Assembly: GCA_904502285.1 (NCBI GenBank)
Contig: CAJGEC010000004.1
Span: 33,072-97,071, forward strand
Source of the DNA: an uncultured Alistipes sp.
Lineage (GTDB): Bacteria > Bacteroidota > Bacteroidia > Bacteroidales > Rikenellaceae
Length of the DNA stretch: 64,000 nucleotides
Reading direction: 5' to 3'
Shown: in pieces, positions 18,705 through 27,961 of the stretch
Layout: every line of letters starts with the position of its first letter
Position numbering within the stretch: the stretch's first letter is position 1
The notes under the pieces: generated by a model
What the model saw: the letters and a program-made list of their open reading frames with translations, nothing else
What the model was told of the DNA's origin: nothing
Databases searched by the model: none
Translations under genes and position numbers: made by a program

Positions 18705-18712
18705 TATTTTTG
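18705..18712 (+). promoter_or_regulatory. Promoter -7 element for the Cys-rich lipoprotein
   Basis: TATTTTTG matches TAnnTTTG, 38 bases upstream of the start at 18751. The surroundings are AT-rich, which lowers certainty. Confidence 0.5.
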
Positions 18713-18750
18713 TAATGAAAAATCATATAACCAATTAAACTTTAATAGCT

Positions 18751-19011
18751 ATGAAAAAGTTTTTCCTATTTGCAGTAATGTTCGCTGCAGCAACAATGAT
18801 GGTATCTTGTGGCGCTAAGCAGCAGAAGTGTGAGGAGTGCGCTGATTGCGCTGAGGCAGCAGAGTGCACAGAGTGCTGTGGCGAGTGCGAGGCAGTTGCT
18901 GAGGAGGCAGTTGTTGAGGAGGCTTGCGAGTGTGGCGAGTGCTGCGCTGAGGAGGTTGAGGCTCCAGCAGAGGCTGAGGCAGCTCCAGCTGAGGAGGTTG
19001 TTGCTGAGTAA
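18751..19011 (+). CDS. Cysteine- and glutamate-rich mini-lipoprotein
   Basis: 86 residues, transcribed alone between its own promoter and a strong terminator. The signal peptide ends in lipobox MMVSC (Cys20). The mature part is almost only Cys, Glu and Ala: 12 Cys in all, in patterns such as CEECADC, CTECCGEC and CECGECC, followed by an Ala/Glu/Pro tail without Cys. The density and spacing suggest metal binding or a redox-sensitive cluster in the envelope. I know no named family. The composition is so biased that frame statistics could mislead, but the signal peptide, lipobox, promoter and terminator all support the gene. Confidence 0.85.
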   Translation: MKKFFLFAVMFAAATMMVSCGAKQQKCEECADCAEAAECTECCGECEAVAEEAVVEEACECGECCAEEVEAPAEAEAAPAEEVVAE

Positions 19012-19031
19012 TTCACGCACAAACCAAACCG

Positions 19032-19071
19032 ATGGGGTTATCCAACACAAGTTGGGTAACCCCATTTTTTT
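19032..19071 (+). terminator. Strong intrinsic terminator
   Basis: A 15-bp stem (19032-19046 with 19051-19065, one G-T pair), a 4-base loop and a run of Ts. It ends the Cys-rich lipoprotein transcript. Confidence 0.9.
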
Positions 19072-19169
19072 GTGAAGAGAAATAGGAAAAAGTGGCTAAT
19101 TGTTCTGGCAGAGATAGAACTATGTTCTATAAAAGCGTTAAAAAGTTAGTTAGTTAGACTATTTTTTCG

Positions 19170-19177
19170 TATATTTG
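19170..19177 (+). promoter_or_regulatory. Promoter -7 element for nrnA and the MsbA-like gene
   Basis: TATATTTG matches TAnnTTTG, 28 bases upstream of the nrnA start. Confidence 0.55.
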
Positions 19178-19205
19178 CAAAGTTTTGGCATAATACCATA
19201 ATACT

Positions 19206-20231
19206 ATGCAAATAGCAGTAAATAAGATTGAGGAGCTAAGGGCGATGTTGGCAACTCCTCAGAGGATAGTAATCCTTTCGCATACCAATCCCGATGGCGA
19301 CGCTATAGGTTCGTCATTGGCCTGGGCGGAATTTCTTCAGGACAAGGGACATCAGGTGACCTGTATAGTACCAAACAGATACCCCTACTACCTCGATTTT
19401 ATGCCTGGTTGCCAGAGCATTGTGATATACAAGAATTGTAGCGACGATAGTGCTATGAAGGCGGTTAAGGGGGCAGACCTCATCTTCTGTCTCGACTTCC
19501 ACACTATGTCGCGCTTGGAGGGCTTGAGCGAACTAATAGATGAAAACCAGCACGCTAAGCGCATCCTCATCGACCACCACCTCGACCCAGGAGAGGATTT
19601 CGATCTTATGATCTCCTACCCTCAGGCTTCGAGCACTTGCTACCTTGTGGCTCTGCTCGTCGAGCAGATGTGTGGTAGTGGTTGCATCACTAAGAGTATG
19701 GCCGAGAATCTCTTTGTCGGAATGATGACCGACACGGGCAACTTCGCCTTTTCGAGTGTTACACCAGATGTCTTCCGTGTGGTATCTATCTTAGCCGAAA
19801 CAGGAATCTCTATTCCCGATATACATATCAACGTATATAACTCATTCACCGAGGGTCGCGCCCGTCTGTTTGGTTATGTCATCAATCGCAAGATGAAGAT
19901 ATTCCACAATGGCACCGTGGCCCATATGTCGTTGGAGGCAGATGAGATGAAGCGCTTCTGGTTTCAGCAGGGCGACTCCGAGGGTTTTGTGAACTATCCC
20001 CTAACTATAAAGAAGATGAAGATGTCGGCTATGTTTACACAGCATAGCGACTGTATTCGTGTGTCGTTGCGTTCGCGCGGAAATATCGACGTGAACATCT
20101 TTGCACAGCGCTACTTTAATGGCGGAGGACACAAGAACGCTGCAGGAGGCAAGTCGATGCTCTCTATGGAGGAGACGTTGAGGCTCTTCGAAAAATATGT
20201 CAAGGAGTATGCCGAAGAGGGTATGCTCTAA
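19206..20231 (+). CDS. nrnA: DHH/DHHA1 phosphoesterase, NrnA-type oligoribonuclease
   Basis: Cytosolic phosphoesterase of 341 residues. DHH-domain metal motifs: NPDGDAIGSS (about 28-37), LDFH, IDHHLDPGEDF (about 122-132), MTDTGNF. The DHHA1 domain carries GGGHKNAAGG near the C-terminus. NrnA enzymes degrade nanoRNA and dephosphorylate pAp in species that lack orn. It lies 25 bases upstream of the MsbA-like gene and is probably co-transcribed with it. Confidence 0.93.
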   Translation: MQIAVNKIEELRAMLATPQRIVILSHTNPDGDAIGSSLAWAEFLQDKGHQVTCIVPNRYPYYLDFMPGCQSIVIYKNCSDDSAMKAVKGADLIFCLDFHTMSRLEGLSELIDENQHAKRILIDHHLDPGEDFDLMISYPQASSTCYLVALLVEQMCGSGCITKSMAENLFVGMMTDTGNFAFSSVTPDVFRVVSILAETGISIPDIHINVYNSFTEGRARLFGYVINRKMKIFHNGTVAHMSLEADEMKRFWFQQGDSEGFVNYPLTIKKMKMSAMFTQHSDCIRVSLRSRGNIDVNIFAQRYFNGGGHKNAAGGKSMLSMEETLRLFEKYVKEYAEEGML

Positions 20232-20256
20232 GAGGGGATTATAACACTATTTTACG

Positions 20257-22095
20257 ATGCTAAAGACCTATTTCCGACTTCTGAGTTTTGCTAAACCACT
20301 AAGTCGTTATACCATACCGTACTTCATCTTTGCAGCGCTACACGCACTCTTCAACACCTTTAACTATGCAATGATTATCCCGATTCTGAACGCTATGTTC
20401 GGGTCGGAGGCAGGTTTTAAGTTTGCGCCTTGCTACACGCTTCCTGAGTTGTCGTTCAACGAGGCGGGCTTCAATGCTATGATGTCGTACTGCTATACGA
20501 TGCTCTTCGGTGAGAACTTCTCGGTGTCGAAGTTCTTGTTGTTACTCGGCCTTATCACCGTGGTAATGAACCTATTGAGCAACCTCTTCCGTTATGCCTC
20601 GGCAATGACCGTTGAGGTGTTGCGTGTCAATACCGTGCGAAAGATGCGTAACGAGATGTTTGCCAGGGTGGTGGATATGAACGTGGGCTTCTTCAGTGAC
20701 CAGCGCAAGGGAGATATCATTTCGAAGATTACGCAGGATGTTATCGTGGTGCAGTACTGCATCACCAACACCCTTCAAGTAGCCTTCCGCGACCCATTCC
20801 TCATCATCGGCTTCTTGGTGCTTATGGTGAGCATATCGTGGCAGTTGTCGCTCTTTGCCATCATCTTCTTGCCTTTGGTGGGTTTCATTATTGGTAATAT
20901 AGTGAAGCGTCTGCGCCTCCCTGCTAAGCGCAGCCAGGAGCGTCTTGGCGACCTGGTGTCGGTATTAGACGAGGCCTTGTCGGGCATAAAAATAGTAAAG
21001 AGCTACAATGCTCAGAACTTTATAGTGGAGAAGTTTAAGCGTATCAACGACGACCTTTCGCGTCTGGTGATATCTATGTCGAAACGTCAGCAACTCGCCT
21101 CGCCTATGAGTGAGTTCTTGGGTATTACGGCGGTATCCATCATCCTTGTCTTTGGTGGTACGTTGGTTGGTGAGGGTCTCGTTACGGGCTCAGGCTTTAT
21201 CGCCTTCATCGCTGCCTTCTCGCAAATCACTCGCCCCTTGCGCTCGTTTATTGACCAGTTTGCCAACATCAACCAGGGTGTTGCTGCCGGAGAGCGTATC
21301 TTTACGATTATCGATGCCGAAAGCGAGATTCAAGATGCCGAGGACGCTAAGGAGTTTGAGGGTCTCAAGGAGTCTATCGAGTTGCGCAATATATCGTTCT
21401 CGTATGACGGTGAGAAGGATGTGTTGAAGGATGTGTCGTTGAGAATCGGCAAGGGCGAGACTATTGCCCTTGTGGGTGCTTCGGGAGGTGGTAAGTCTAC
21501 GCTCAGCGAACTTATCCCACGCTTTTATGATGTGACGTGTGGAGAGGTACTCTTCGATGGTGTGCCCGTGAGCCAATATACCCAGCAGTCGTTGCGCGAC
21601 AAGATGAGCATCGTGTCGCAGGAGACCATACTCTTCAACGATAGCATTGAGGGCAATATCCTTTTGGGACGCACCACGGCTACCCACGACGAGGTTGTCG
21701 AGGCGTGCAAGGTGGCCAATGCCCACAACTTCATTATGGCCTCTACGGATGGCTACGATACAAATATTGGTGACCGAGGAACGAAACTTTCGGGAGGCCA
21801 GCGTCAGCGACTTAGCATCGCCCGTGCGGTGTTGAAGAATCCCGAAATCCTCATCCTCGACGAGGCAACCTCGGCCCTCGATACCGAGAGCGAGAAACTC
21901 GTTCAGGAGGCCTTGACATCGTTGCTTAAGGGTCGTACGTCGATTGTCATAGCACATCGTCTAAGCACCATCTACAATGCCGACCGCATCTATGTAATCA
22001 ACGAGGGTCGCATTGCCGAGCAGGGAACACACCAGGAGCTCTTGGCTAAGGGAGGTATCTATTCTCACTTAATCGAGATGCAGAGTTTCAAATAA
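20257..22095 (+). CDS. msbA: ABC exporter, fused permease-ATPase, MsbA-like
   Basis: 612 residues: an N-terminal six-helix exporter domain (about 15-330) fused to an ATPase domain (about 365-612). Walker A is GASGGGKST near 402, the signature is LSGGQRQRLS, Walker B is ILILDEATSALD, and the H-loop is IAHRLST. As a homodimer such proteins flip lipid A-core or other lipids across the inner membrane. The msbA assignment rests on overall architecture; other lipid or drug exporters look alike. Confidence 0.88.
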   Translation: MLKTYFRLLSFAKPLSRYTIPYFIFAALHALFNTFNYAMIIPILNAMFGSEAGFKFAPCYTLPELSFNEAGFNAMMSYCYTMLFGENFSVSKFLLLLGLITVVMNLLSNLFRYASAMTVEVLRVNTVRKMRNEMFARVVDMNVGFFSDQRKGDIISKITQDVIVVQYCITNTLQVAFRDPFLIIGFLVLMVSISWQLSLFAIIFLPLVGFIIGNIVKRLRLPAKRSQERLGDLVSVLDEALSGIKIVKSYNAQNFIVEKFKRINDDLSRLVISMSKRQQLASPMSEFLGITAVSIILVFGGTLVGEGLVTGSGFIAFIAAFSQITRPLRSFIDQFANINQGVAAGERIFTIIDAESEIQDAEDAKEFEGLKESIELRNISFSYDGEKDVLKDVSLRIGKGETIALVGASGGGKSTLSELIPRFYDVTCGEVLFDGVPVSQYTQQSLRDKMSIVSQETILFNDSIEGNILLGRTTATHDEVVEACKVANAHNFIMASTDGYDTNIGDRGTKLSGGQRQRLSIARAVLKNPEILILDEATSALDTESEKLVQEALTSLLKGRTSIVIAHRLSTIYNADRIYVINEGRIAEQGTHQELLAKGGIYSHLIEMQSFK

Positions 22096-22198
22096 CCAAT
22101 TTGACGCCACAATTTTGAGGTACTGCTCAATTATTGTAGAGTTGTTGCACTTTTTTGAGCATTGTTAATGAGATATGATAAACGTAATACTATAGACT

Positions 22199-24145
22199 AT
22201 GAGCAAGTATAAACTTCCAAAGGATGGTGGACTCGTAAAGGATTATGCCCCAAAGGATATTATCCATCGTTACGAGCGTATGGCGACTCGTGTCTTTGAG
22301 AGCGAGTATTATGGTGTCCAGTATGTAGCAGACTCTATCTGTCGCCTCATCAAGCAACACTATGAGGAGGCTTCGGCGCGCGACATTTATGAGGAGTTGC
22401 CACCATTTGTTCTTGGTTTAACTACTGGTCGTACCCCTTTGGGTCTCTACCGTGAGTTGGTTAAGCGTCACAGGGCTGGAGAGGTGTCGTTCCGCAATGT
22501 TGCGGTCTACTCGTTGGATGAGTTCTACCCCATCCAGAGCACTGAGCAGCAGAGCCGTAACTACCGTATCCACGATGAGTTCCTCAAGCATATCGATATC
22601 TTGCCAGAGAATGTACATATCATCGATGGTACTATCCCTGAGAGTGAGGTTTCGGAGTATTGTGCCAACTACGATAAGTCGATTCGTAAGATTGACCTTA
22701 TGATTATTGGCTTTGGTGAGGAGGGTCAGGTGGGTTTCAACGAGCAGGGCTCTTATGCTAAATCGCACACGCGCCTCGTCGAACTCTCGCACAACTCTCG
22801 CAAGATTATTGCAGGCCAATTCTTTGGTTTGGAGAACACTCCAAAGATGGCTATCACTATGGGTATAGGTACTATCCTTCGTGCCGAGCGCATCGTGCTT
22901 ATGGCATGGGGCGAGGATAAGGCCGATGTGGTACAACATGTCGTCGAGGGCGAGATTACCGACCGTGTTCCTGCCAGCCACTTGCAGGCACACCCCAATA
23001 TAGAGATGGTCATCGACGAGAATGCTGCCGAGAAATTGACTCGCGAGCAGACCCCTTGGCTCGTAGGCCCTTGTGTGTGGACCGATAAGTTTGTGCGTAG
23101 AGCTGTAGTCTGGCTCTGTGGCATCGTGAATAAGCCTATCCTAAAACTCACGTATAAGGATTATATCGAAAATTCGTTGGGCCAGTTGCTTGAGAACTGC
23201 GGTACCTACGACAAGGTAAATATCAAGGTGTTTAACGACCTCCAGCACACTATTACGGGCTGGCCAGGAGGTAAGCCTAATGCCGACGACTCTACTCGTC
23301 CAGCACCGTCGCTACCCTACCCTAAGCGAGTGTTGGTATTCTCGCCACACCCAGACGACGACGTTATCTCTATGGGTGGTACCTTCATCCGCCTTGTGGA
23401 GCAGGGTCACGAGGTACACGTAGCCTACCAGACATCGGGAAATGTTGCAGTACACGACGACGTGGTGTTGCAGAATGTGGACACGGCACGTGAGCTCGGT
23501 CTTGGCAATATATTTGGAGAGGTTGGCAAAGTCATTAGCGGAAAGCGTCGTGGTGAGCCAGAGCCTCGCCAGTTGCTCGATATCAAGGGTGCTATACGTC
23601 GCGCTGAGGCCCGTGCTGCGGTGCGCTCGTTTGGCCTTAACCCCGATAGTAATGCCCACTTCCTCAACCTCCCATTCTACGAGACTGGAGGTATCCAGAA
23701 GGGTGCTTTGACCTCGGCAGATATCGATATCATCGTTAAGTTGTTGCGCGAGGTGCGTCCTCACCAGATCTATGCTGCTGGCGATTTGGCAGACCCTCAC
23801 GGAACACACCGTACCTGTATGGAGGCTATCCTTGAGGCATTGGACGTAACCAAGGATGACGATTGGCGCGAGGAGTGCCACTTGTGGCTCTACCGTGGAG
23901 CATGGATGGAGTGGAACCTTGGTATGGTGGATATGGCCGTGCCACTCTCACCAGACGAGATGCTCAAGAAGCGTCACGCCATCTACCGCCACCTCTCACA
24001 GAAGGATATCGTGCCATTTCCTGGTAGCGACACCCGTGAGTTCTGGCAGCGCGCCGAGGAGCGCACACAGAATACCGCTAAGCTCTACGATAAGCTCGGT
24101 ATGGCAGAGTATCAGGCCATCGAGGTCTTCGTAAAGATGTTTTAG
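22199..24145 (+). CDS. NagB-like sugar-phosphate isomerase domain fused to a PIG-L deacetylase domain
   Basis: 648 residues. The N-terminal half (about 25-300) is a glucosamine-6-phosphate deaminase fold with LTTGRTPLGLYREL and SLDEFYP. However, the catalytic block reads GEEGQVGFNE (173-182), where the paralog downstream and E. coli NagB have G-x-DGH-xxxFNE: Asp141 is replaced by Glu and His143 by Gln. The C-terminal half (about 375-648) is PIG-L-like, with the zinc motif SPHPDDDVISMGG (382-394) and a later DPHGTHR. The fusion suggests a GlcNAc-type deacetylase tied to a substrate-binding or altered isomerase domain. I recall similar fusions in other Bacteroidota. It lies 37 bases upstream of a canonical nagB. 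Confidence 0.88.
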   Translation: MSKYKLPKDGGLVKDYAPKDIIHRYERMATRVFESEYYGVQYVADSICRLIKQHYEEASARDIYEELPPFVLGLTTGRTPLGLYRELVKRHRAGEVSFRNVAVYSLDEFYPIQSTEQQSRNYRIHDEFLKHIDILPENVHIIDGTIPESEVSEYCANYDKSIRKIDLMIIGFGEEGQVGFNEQGSYAKSHTRLVELSHNSRKIIAGQFFGLENTPKMAITMGIGTILRAERIVLMAWGEDKADVVQHVVEGEITDRVPASHLQAHPNIEMVIDENAAEKLTREQTPWLVGPCVWTDKFVRRAVVWLCGIVNKPILKLTYKDYIENSLGQLLENCGTYDKVNIKVFNDLQHTITGWPGGKPNADDSTRPAPSLPYPKRVLVFSPHPDDDVISMGGTFIRLVEQGHEVHVAYQTSGNVAVHDDVVLQNVDTARELGLGNIFGEVGKVISGKRRGEPEPRQLLDIKGAIRRAEARAAVRSFGLNPDSNAHFLNLPFYETGGIQKGALTSADIDIIVKLLREVRPHQIYAAGDLADPHGTHRTCMEAILEALDVTKDDDWREECHLWLYRGAWMEWNLGMVDMAVPLSPDEMLKKRHAIYRHLSQKDIVPFPGSDTREFWQRAEERTQNTAKLYDKLGMAEYQAIEVFVKMF

Positions 24146-24182
24146 TGGCATAGATTAATGCGAACTTGTTAAAAACTATAAT

Positions 24183-24971
24183 ATGAGAGTAATTATTAAA
24201 GATACCACCTTGGAGGTGGCTCAGTGGGCAGCACGACATATTGTCGATCAGATTAAGGCTAAGGCTGCGGTAACAAACGCACCATTTGTCTTGGGACTCC
24301 CTACAGGCTCAACACCGTTGGAGACCTATAAGGAGCTTATTCGCTTGCATAAGGCTGGCGAGGTGTCGTTCATGAATGTCGTTACGTTCAATATGGACGA
24401 GTATATTGGTCTTGACGAGAAGCATCCAGAGAGCTACCACTCGTTTATGTGGAACAACTTCTTCTCACATATCGACATCGACCCTAAGAATGTGCATATC
24501 CTCAATGGCAATGCCGAGGATTTGAATGCCGAGTGTGAGGCATACGAGGCAGCCATTGTTGAGGCTGGCGGTATCGACTTGTTTATGGGTGGCGTAGGCG
24601 AGGATGGACATATCGCCTTCAACGAGCCATTCTCTTCGTTGGAGTCTCGCACACGTATCAAGACCCTCACCCCAGATACTATCGCTGTAAACTCTCGTTT
24701 CTTTGGTGGAGATATCTCACAAGTGCCAACCAAAGCTTTGACCGTGGGTGTAGGTACTATTATGGATGCTCGCAAGGTGATGATCTTGGCTACAGGCCGT
24801 AAGAAGGCGCGTGCCTTGCGCCACGGCATCGAGGGTAGCTACAACCACCAGTGGACAATCTCTGCCTTGCAGCTACACAAGGCTGGCATCATCGTCTGTG
24901 ACGACCCTGCAGCCGAGGAGTTGCGTGTGGCTACCTACCGCTACTTCAAGGATATCGAGAACTCGTTGTAG
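24183..24971 (+). CDS. nagB: Glucosamine-6-phosphate deaminase
   Basis: Converts glucosamine 6-phosphate to fructose 6-phosphate and ammonia, feeding amino sugars into glycolysis. 262 residues, aligning with E. coli NagB without visible gaps through the active site: Asp72 (MDEYIGL), Asp141, His143 and Glu148 ([14 protein letters not shown]) are all present. It follows the fusion gene by 37 bases and is closed by a terminator, so the two form an amino-sugar operon. Confidence 0.97.
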   Translation: MRVIIKDTTLEVAQWAARHIVDQIKAKAAVTNAPFVLGLPTGSTPLETYKELIRLHKAGEVSFMNVVTFNMDEYIGLDEKHPESYHSFMWNNFFSHIDIDPKNVHILNGNAEDLNAECEAYEAAIVEAGGIDLFMGGVGEDGHIAFNEPFSSLESRTRIKTLTPDTIAVNSRFFGGDISQVPTKALTVGVGTIMDARKVMILATGRKKARALRHGIEGSYNHQWTISALQLHKAGIIVCDDPAAEELRVATYRYFKDIENSL

Positions 24972-24988
24972 TTGATATATATGTAAAG

Positions 24989-25019
24989 AAAATGGGCAAT
25001 CTTCTGATTGCCCATTTTT
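24989..25019. terminator. Bidirectional intrinsic terminator
   Basis: A 13-bp stem (24989-25001 with 25006-25018) around TTCT, with an A-run on the left and a T-run on the right. It lies between nagB and the convergent rubrerythrin gene. Confidence 0.88.
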
Positions 25020-25038
25020 CGTTGTTATAGATGGTATA

Positions 25039-25596
25039 TTACTTGTTGCCGAAGTAGCGCTTGTACAAGCCCTCGAAGCCCTTACCGTGGCGAGCCTCAT
25101 CCTTAGCCATCTCGTGAACGGTGTCGTGGATAGCGTCGTAGTTGTTCTGCTTAGCCAAAGCTGCGATGCGCATCTTGTCGGCGCAAGCACCACTCTCAGC
25201 ATTCATACGCTTCTCAAGGTTGGTCTTAGTGTCCCAAACACAATCACCCAACAACTCAGCAAACTTTGAAGCGTGCTCTGCCTCCTCAAAGGCGTAACGC
25301 TTGAAGGCCTCAGCGATCTCTGGGTAGCCCTCACGGTCTGCCTGGCGGCTCATTGCCAAGTACATACCTACCTCGGTACACTCGCCCATAAAGTGGTTGT
25401 TCAAGCCCTCCATAATCTCTGGATGATCAACCTTGCCATCGCCAATCTTATGCTCGGTTACGAACTCCAACGCTGCATTCTCCTCAGCCATCTCGTTGAA
25501 ACGCTCCTTACCTACCTTGCACAATGGGCACTTCTCTGGAGCCTCGTTACCCTCGTGAATATATCCGCATACTGAACAAATAAACTTCTTTGCCAT
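25039..25596 (-). CDS. Reverse rubrerythrin (rubredoxin domain at the N-terminus)
   Basis: Cytosolic peroxide-scavenging protein of 185 residues. The rubredoxin domain comes first ([20 protein letters not shown], residues 7-26), followed by a four-helix ferritin-like di-iron domain with Glu and ExxH ligands ([19 protein letters not shown]). This order is the reverse of classical rubrerythrin and is typical of anaerobes, where such proteins reduce hydrogen peroxide with electrons from NADH donors. It has its own consensus promoter, so it is monocistronic, consistent with a strictly anaerobic host. Confidence 0.93.
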   Translation of the reverse strand: MAKKFICSVCGYIHEGNEAPEKCPLCKVGKERFNEMAEENAALEFVTEHKIGDGKVDHPEIMEGLNNHFMGECTEVGMYLAMSRQADREGYPEIAEAFKRYAFEEAEHASKFAELLGDCVWDTKTNLEKRMNAESGACADKMRIAALAKQNNYDAIHDTVHEMAKDEARHGKGFEGLYKRYFGNK

Positions 25597-25664
25597 AATC
25601 TTTGTAGTTTTATTAGGTTAATATTTTCTATCTATTTTTATTGGTTTCTTTTCTGTTTCTGGTG

Positions 25665-25694
25665 CAAATATAAGGGCTTTTTTTTAATCTGCAA
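25665..25694 (-). promoter_or_regulatory. Promoter for the reverse rubrerythrin gene
   Basis: Minus strand TTG (25692-25694), a 19-base spacer, then TATATTTG (25665-25672). Full consensus fit, 69 bases upstream of the start. Confidence 0.7.
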
Positions 25695-25757
25695 TAGATT
25701 TTCCTTAATGTTTTATTATACCCCAATAAGCCAAACTTATAGTTGCTGATTATCAGG

Positions 25758-26447
25758 CTATTTCTTCTTTAGGCCGATGGCGAGAATCACACCGAGGGCA
25801 ACACCCAAAAGTGCTGCGAAGAGAACGCGCAATTCACCTGGAAGCATAAAGGTAATGGTGTGGGCAGGATACCAGAAGAGTGGAATGGTCTTCTTGAAGA
25901 TGAAGCCCCACTGCACATCCCAGTTCACACCCTTGATAAGGCGCTGCATAGGGATTGGTGTTATCAAGGCCTTGAGTGAGCCGCCACATTCCGCGATATG
26001 TGCATCTGTAATCTTGTGGAATGTCATAAATACTGGTGCGAAGAAGGTGTTCATCATAACCGAAATGGAGAGGGCTACGACAAACTTACCCCACGAGAGT
26101 CCCTCGGCGTAGAAGCCTGCAACGAGATCTGCACCACCCATATTGGTTATGAACGCTGGGATACCTGCCGAAAAGACTGTCATCGCCATAGAGATCGCCA
26201 TACCGAGTAGACCCCAAACAACCATACGTGGAGCAACACCAAAGGTTGGGGTTGTGTAGTTGCCCGTAGAGATTCTACAGCCGAGCATCTCTCCAAGGGT
26301 TGAGAGGAGGGCGAACTTAGCGAAGGCCATAACCATAGCGTGTTCTGCGTTAAATGTCTTGTACCAAGCGTAGAGGTCCGACGAGACGAAGAATGGTACA
26401 AAGATAGCCAACATAACGAGGGCAAAATAGAGATCTGAGCGTTTCAT
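25758..26447 (-). CDS. Integral membrane protein, possibly Mpv17/PMP22-like
   Basis: 229 residues with about five hydrophobic segments. The C-terminal stretch NWDVQWGFIFKKTIPLFWYP resembles the Mpv17/PMP22 pattern (W..Q..F, then P.FW.P.H), but the match is from memory and tentative. The function is unknown. It lies 17 bases downstream of the sodium:solute symporter and probably shares its transcript. Confidence 0.65.
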   Translation of the reverse strand: MKRSDLYFALVMLAIFVPFFVSSDLYAWYKTFNAEHAMVMAFAKFALLSTLGEMLGCRISTGNYTTPTFGVAPRMVVWGLLGMAISMAMTVFSAGIPAFITNMGGADLVAGFYAEGLSWGKFVVALSISVMMNTFFAPVFMTFHKITDAHIAECGGSLKALITPIPMQRLIKGVNWDVQWGFIFKKTIPLFWYPAHTITFMLPGELRVLFAALLGVALGVILAIGLKKK

Positions 26448-26464
26448 TGTATTACGTTTTTGGA

Positions 26465-27949
26465 TTAATAATCAGCTTTGGGTAGTTGCTTTGGCTTCGA
26501 AACAAGCCAAAGGCCCAGGATGGTTAGCGTGGCATTGAGGATTATCACCTCATAACTAAAGGTGTAGCCACCGAACCATACCGCCGAGTGCGAGGCTACA
26601 AGGTAGCTTATTGCTGGGGCGATAAGTGCGATAAAGGGTATTGCCCTACCATTCACACTACGACGGGTGGCCAAGCCAAAGAGGAAGAGACCCAAGAGAG
26701 GTCCATAGGTGTAGCTCGCCATAGTGAAGATAAGGGTTATTGCGCCCGACTTACTCCACATACCGAAGAGGATGATGATAAGCGACATAGCCACTGCGAT
26801 ACCGCTATGCACGCCCTTGCGCACCCTATCAATGGAGTTAGCACCCTCGGTGGTAGTCTCGTCGTAGCGACGACGTGCTGCAATAATGTCGAGGGTGAAG
26901 GAGGTGGTCAGAGCCGTGAGGGCAGAGCCTGCCGAGGAGTAGGTCGAGGCTACTACGCCTAAGAGGAAGAGTATGCCCACGACGACGGGGAGTCCGCAAC
27001 TCGTAGCCACGAATCCGAAGAGGTCGTCGCCACGCTCTACGCTTAGGCCTTGGCTATCTATATATATATAAAGGAGTGCGCCGAGCCATAGGAATAGCAC
27101 GATGACAACAATCTGTAGGAGTATAGAGTGCATCAAGCTCCTTTGAGCATCCTCCCTATTACGGCACGACAACACCGTCTGCATCATATCCTGGTCGAGG
27201 CCCGTCATAGCCACCACAAGGAATATGCCCGACGCAAACTGCTTCCAGAAGTAACGCCTATCAAGCGGATTGTCAAAGAAGAGGGTGTTGGAGTAGTCGC
27301 TCTGTGCAATGCTCTCGATGGCCGAGGCAAAAGGTATGTCGAGGGCCTTGATGACATAGATGATGGCTACAACGATGCTACATACCATAATAATTGTCTT
27401 GACCATCTCAACCCACACCACCGAGCGAACACCTCCACGACGGGTATAGAGCCACACCATAGCCATCATTATCAAGGCATTCACCGCAAAGGGGATGTTG
27501 TAGAGGTCGTAGAGGAGCGATTGCAGTACTACGCAGATGATATAGGCACGTAGCGAGGCAGAGAGGAGTTTAGCCACGAAGAAGAGCCACGCTCCCGTGC
27601 GGTGGGCAACGATGCCAAAACGCTGGTCGAGGTACTCATACAAAGAGACAACTCCCAAGCGGTAGTATAGCGGAATGAGGAGGTAGGCGATGATGACATA
27701 GCCTACGAAGAAGCCGAGAGTGGTCTGAAGATAGCTGAAGCCATCCACAGCGACACTGCCAGGAACAGAGATATAGGTGACACCCGACATTGCAGCACCC
27801 ACCATAGCAATAGCCGCAACAACACGTGGGGTGTTGCGCCTACCTGTGAAGAATGAACCTCCTGAGATATTGCGTGAGGCAAACCACGCCACGACGAAGA
27901 GTAGCGCGATGTAGCCTGCGAGGGTAGCTATGATGATTAGCGGTGACAC
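26465..27949 (-). CDS. Sodium:solute symporter family transporter
   Basis: Inner-membrane secondary transporter of 494 residues, about 13 helices, SSS family. Typical features are ARNISGGSFFTGRRNTP after helix 1, GAAMSGVTYISVPG, and ATSCGLPVVVGILFLLGVVASTYSSAGSALTAL, in which the Ser/Thr residues probably bind sodium. The substrate is unknown; family members take up sugars, amino acids, nucleosides or sialic acid. The start codon is GTG at 27949. It follows the FAD oxidoreductase gene by 12 bases. Confidence 0.88.
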   Translation of the reverse strand: MSPLIIIATLAGYIALLFVVAWFASRNISGGSFFTGRRNTPRVVAAIAMVGAAMSGVTYISVPGSVAVDGFSYLQTTLGFFVGYVIIAYLLIPLYYRLGVVSLYEYLDQRFGIVAHRTGAWLFFVAKLLSASLRAYIICVVLQSLLYDLYNIPFAVNALIMMAMVWLYTRRGGVRSVVWVEMVKTIIMVCSIVVAIIYVIKALDIPFASAIESIAQSDYSNTLFFDNPLDRRYFWKQFASGIFLVVAMTGLDQDMMQTVLSCRNREDAQRSLMHSILLQIVVIVLFLWLGALLYIYIDSQGLSVERGDDLFGFVATSCGLPVVVGILFLLGVVASTYSSAGSALTALTTSFTLDIIAARRRYDETTTEGANSIDRVRKGVHSGIAVAMSLIIILFGMWSKSGAITLIFTMASYTYGPLLGLFLFGLATRRSVNGRAIPFIALIAPAISYLVASHSAVWFGGYTFSYEVIILNATLTILGLWLVSKPKQLPKADY

Positions 27950-27961
27950 GGGTTAGTGATA

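Noticed and set aside
18735..19022. Minus-strand and alternative frames across the Cys-rich lipoprotein
   Set aside because: The biased base composition opens several frames; only the plus frame at 18751 has a signal peptide, lipobox, promoter and terminator.
21190..21957. 255-codon minus-strand frame opposite the MsbA-like gene
   Set aside because: The plus strand holds all ABC motifs; this frame has none of its own and no start signals.
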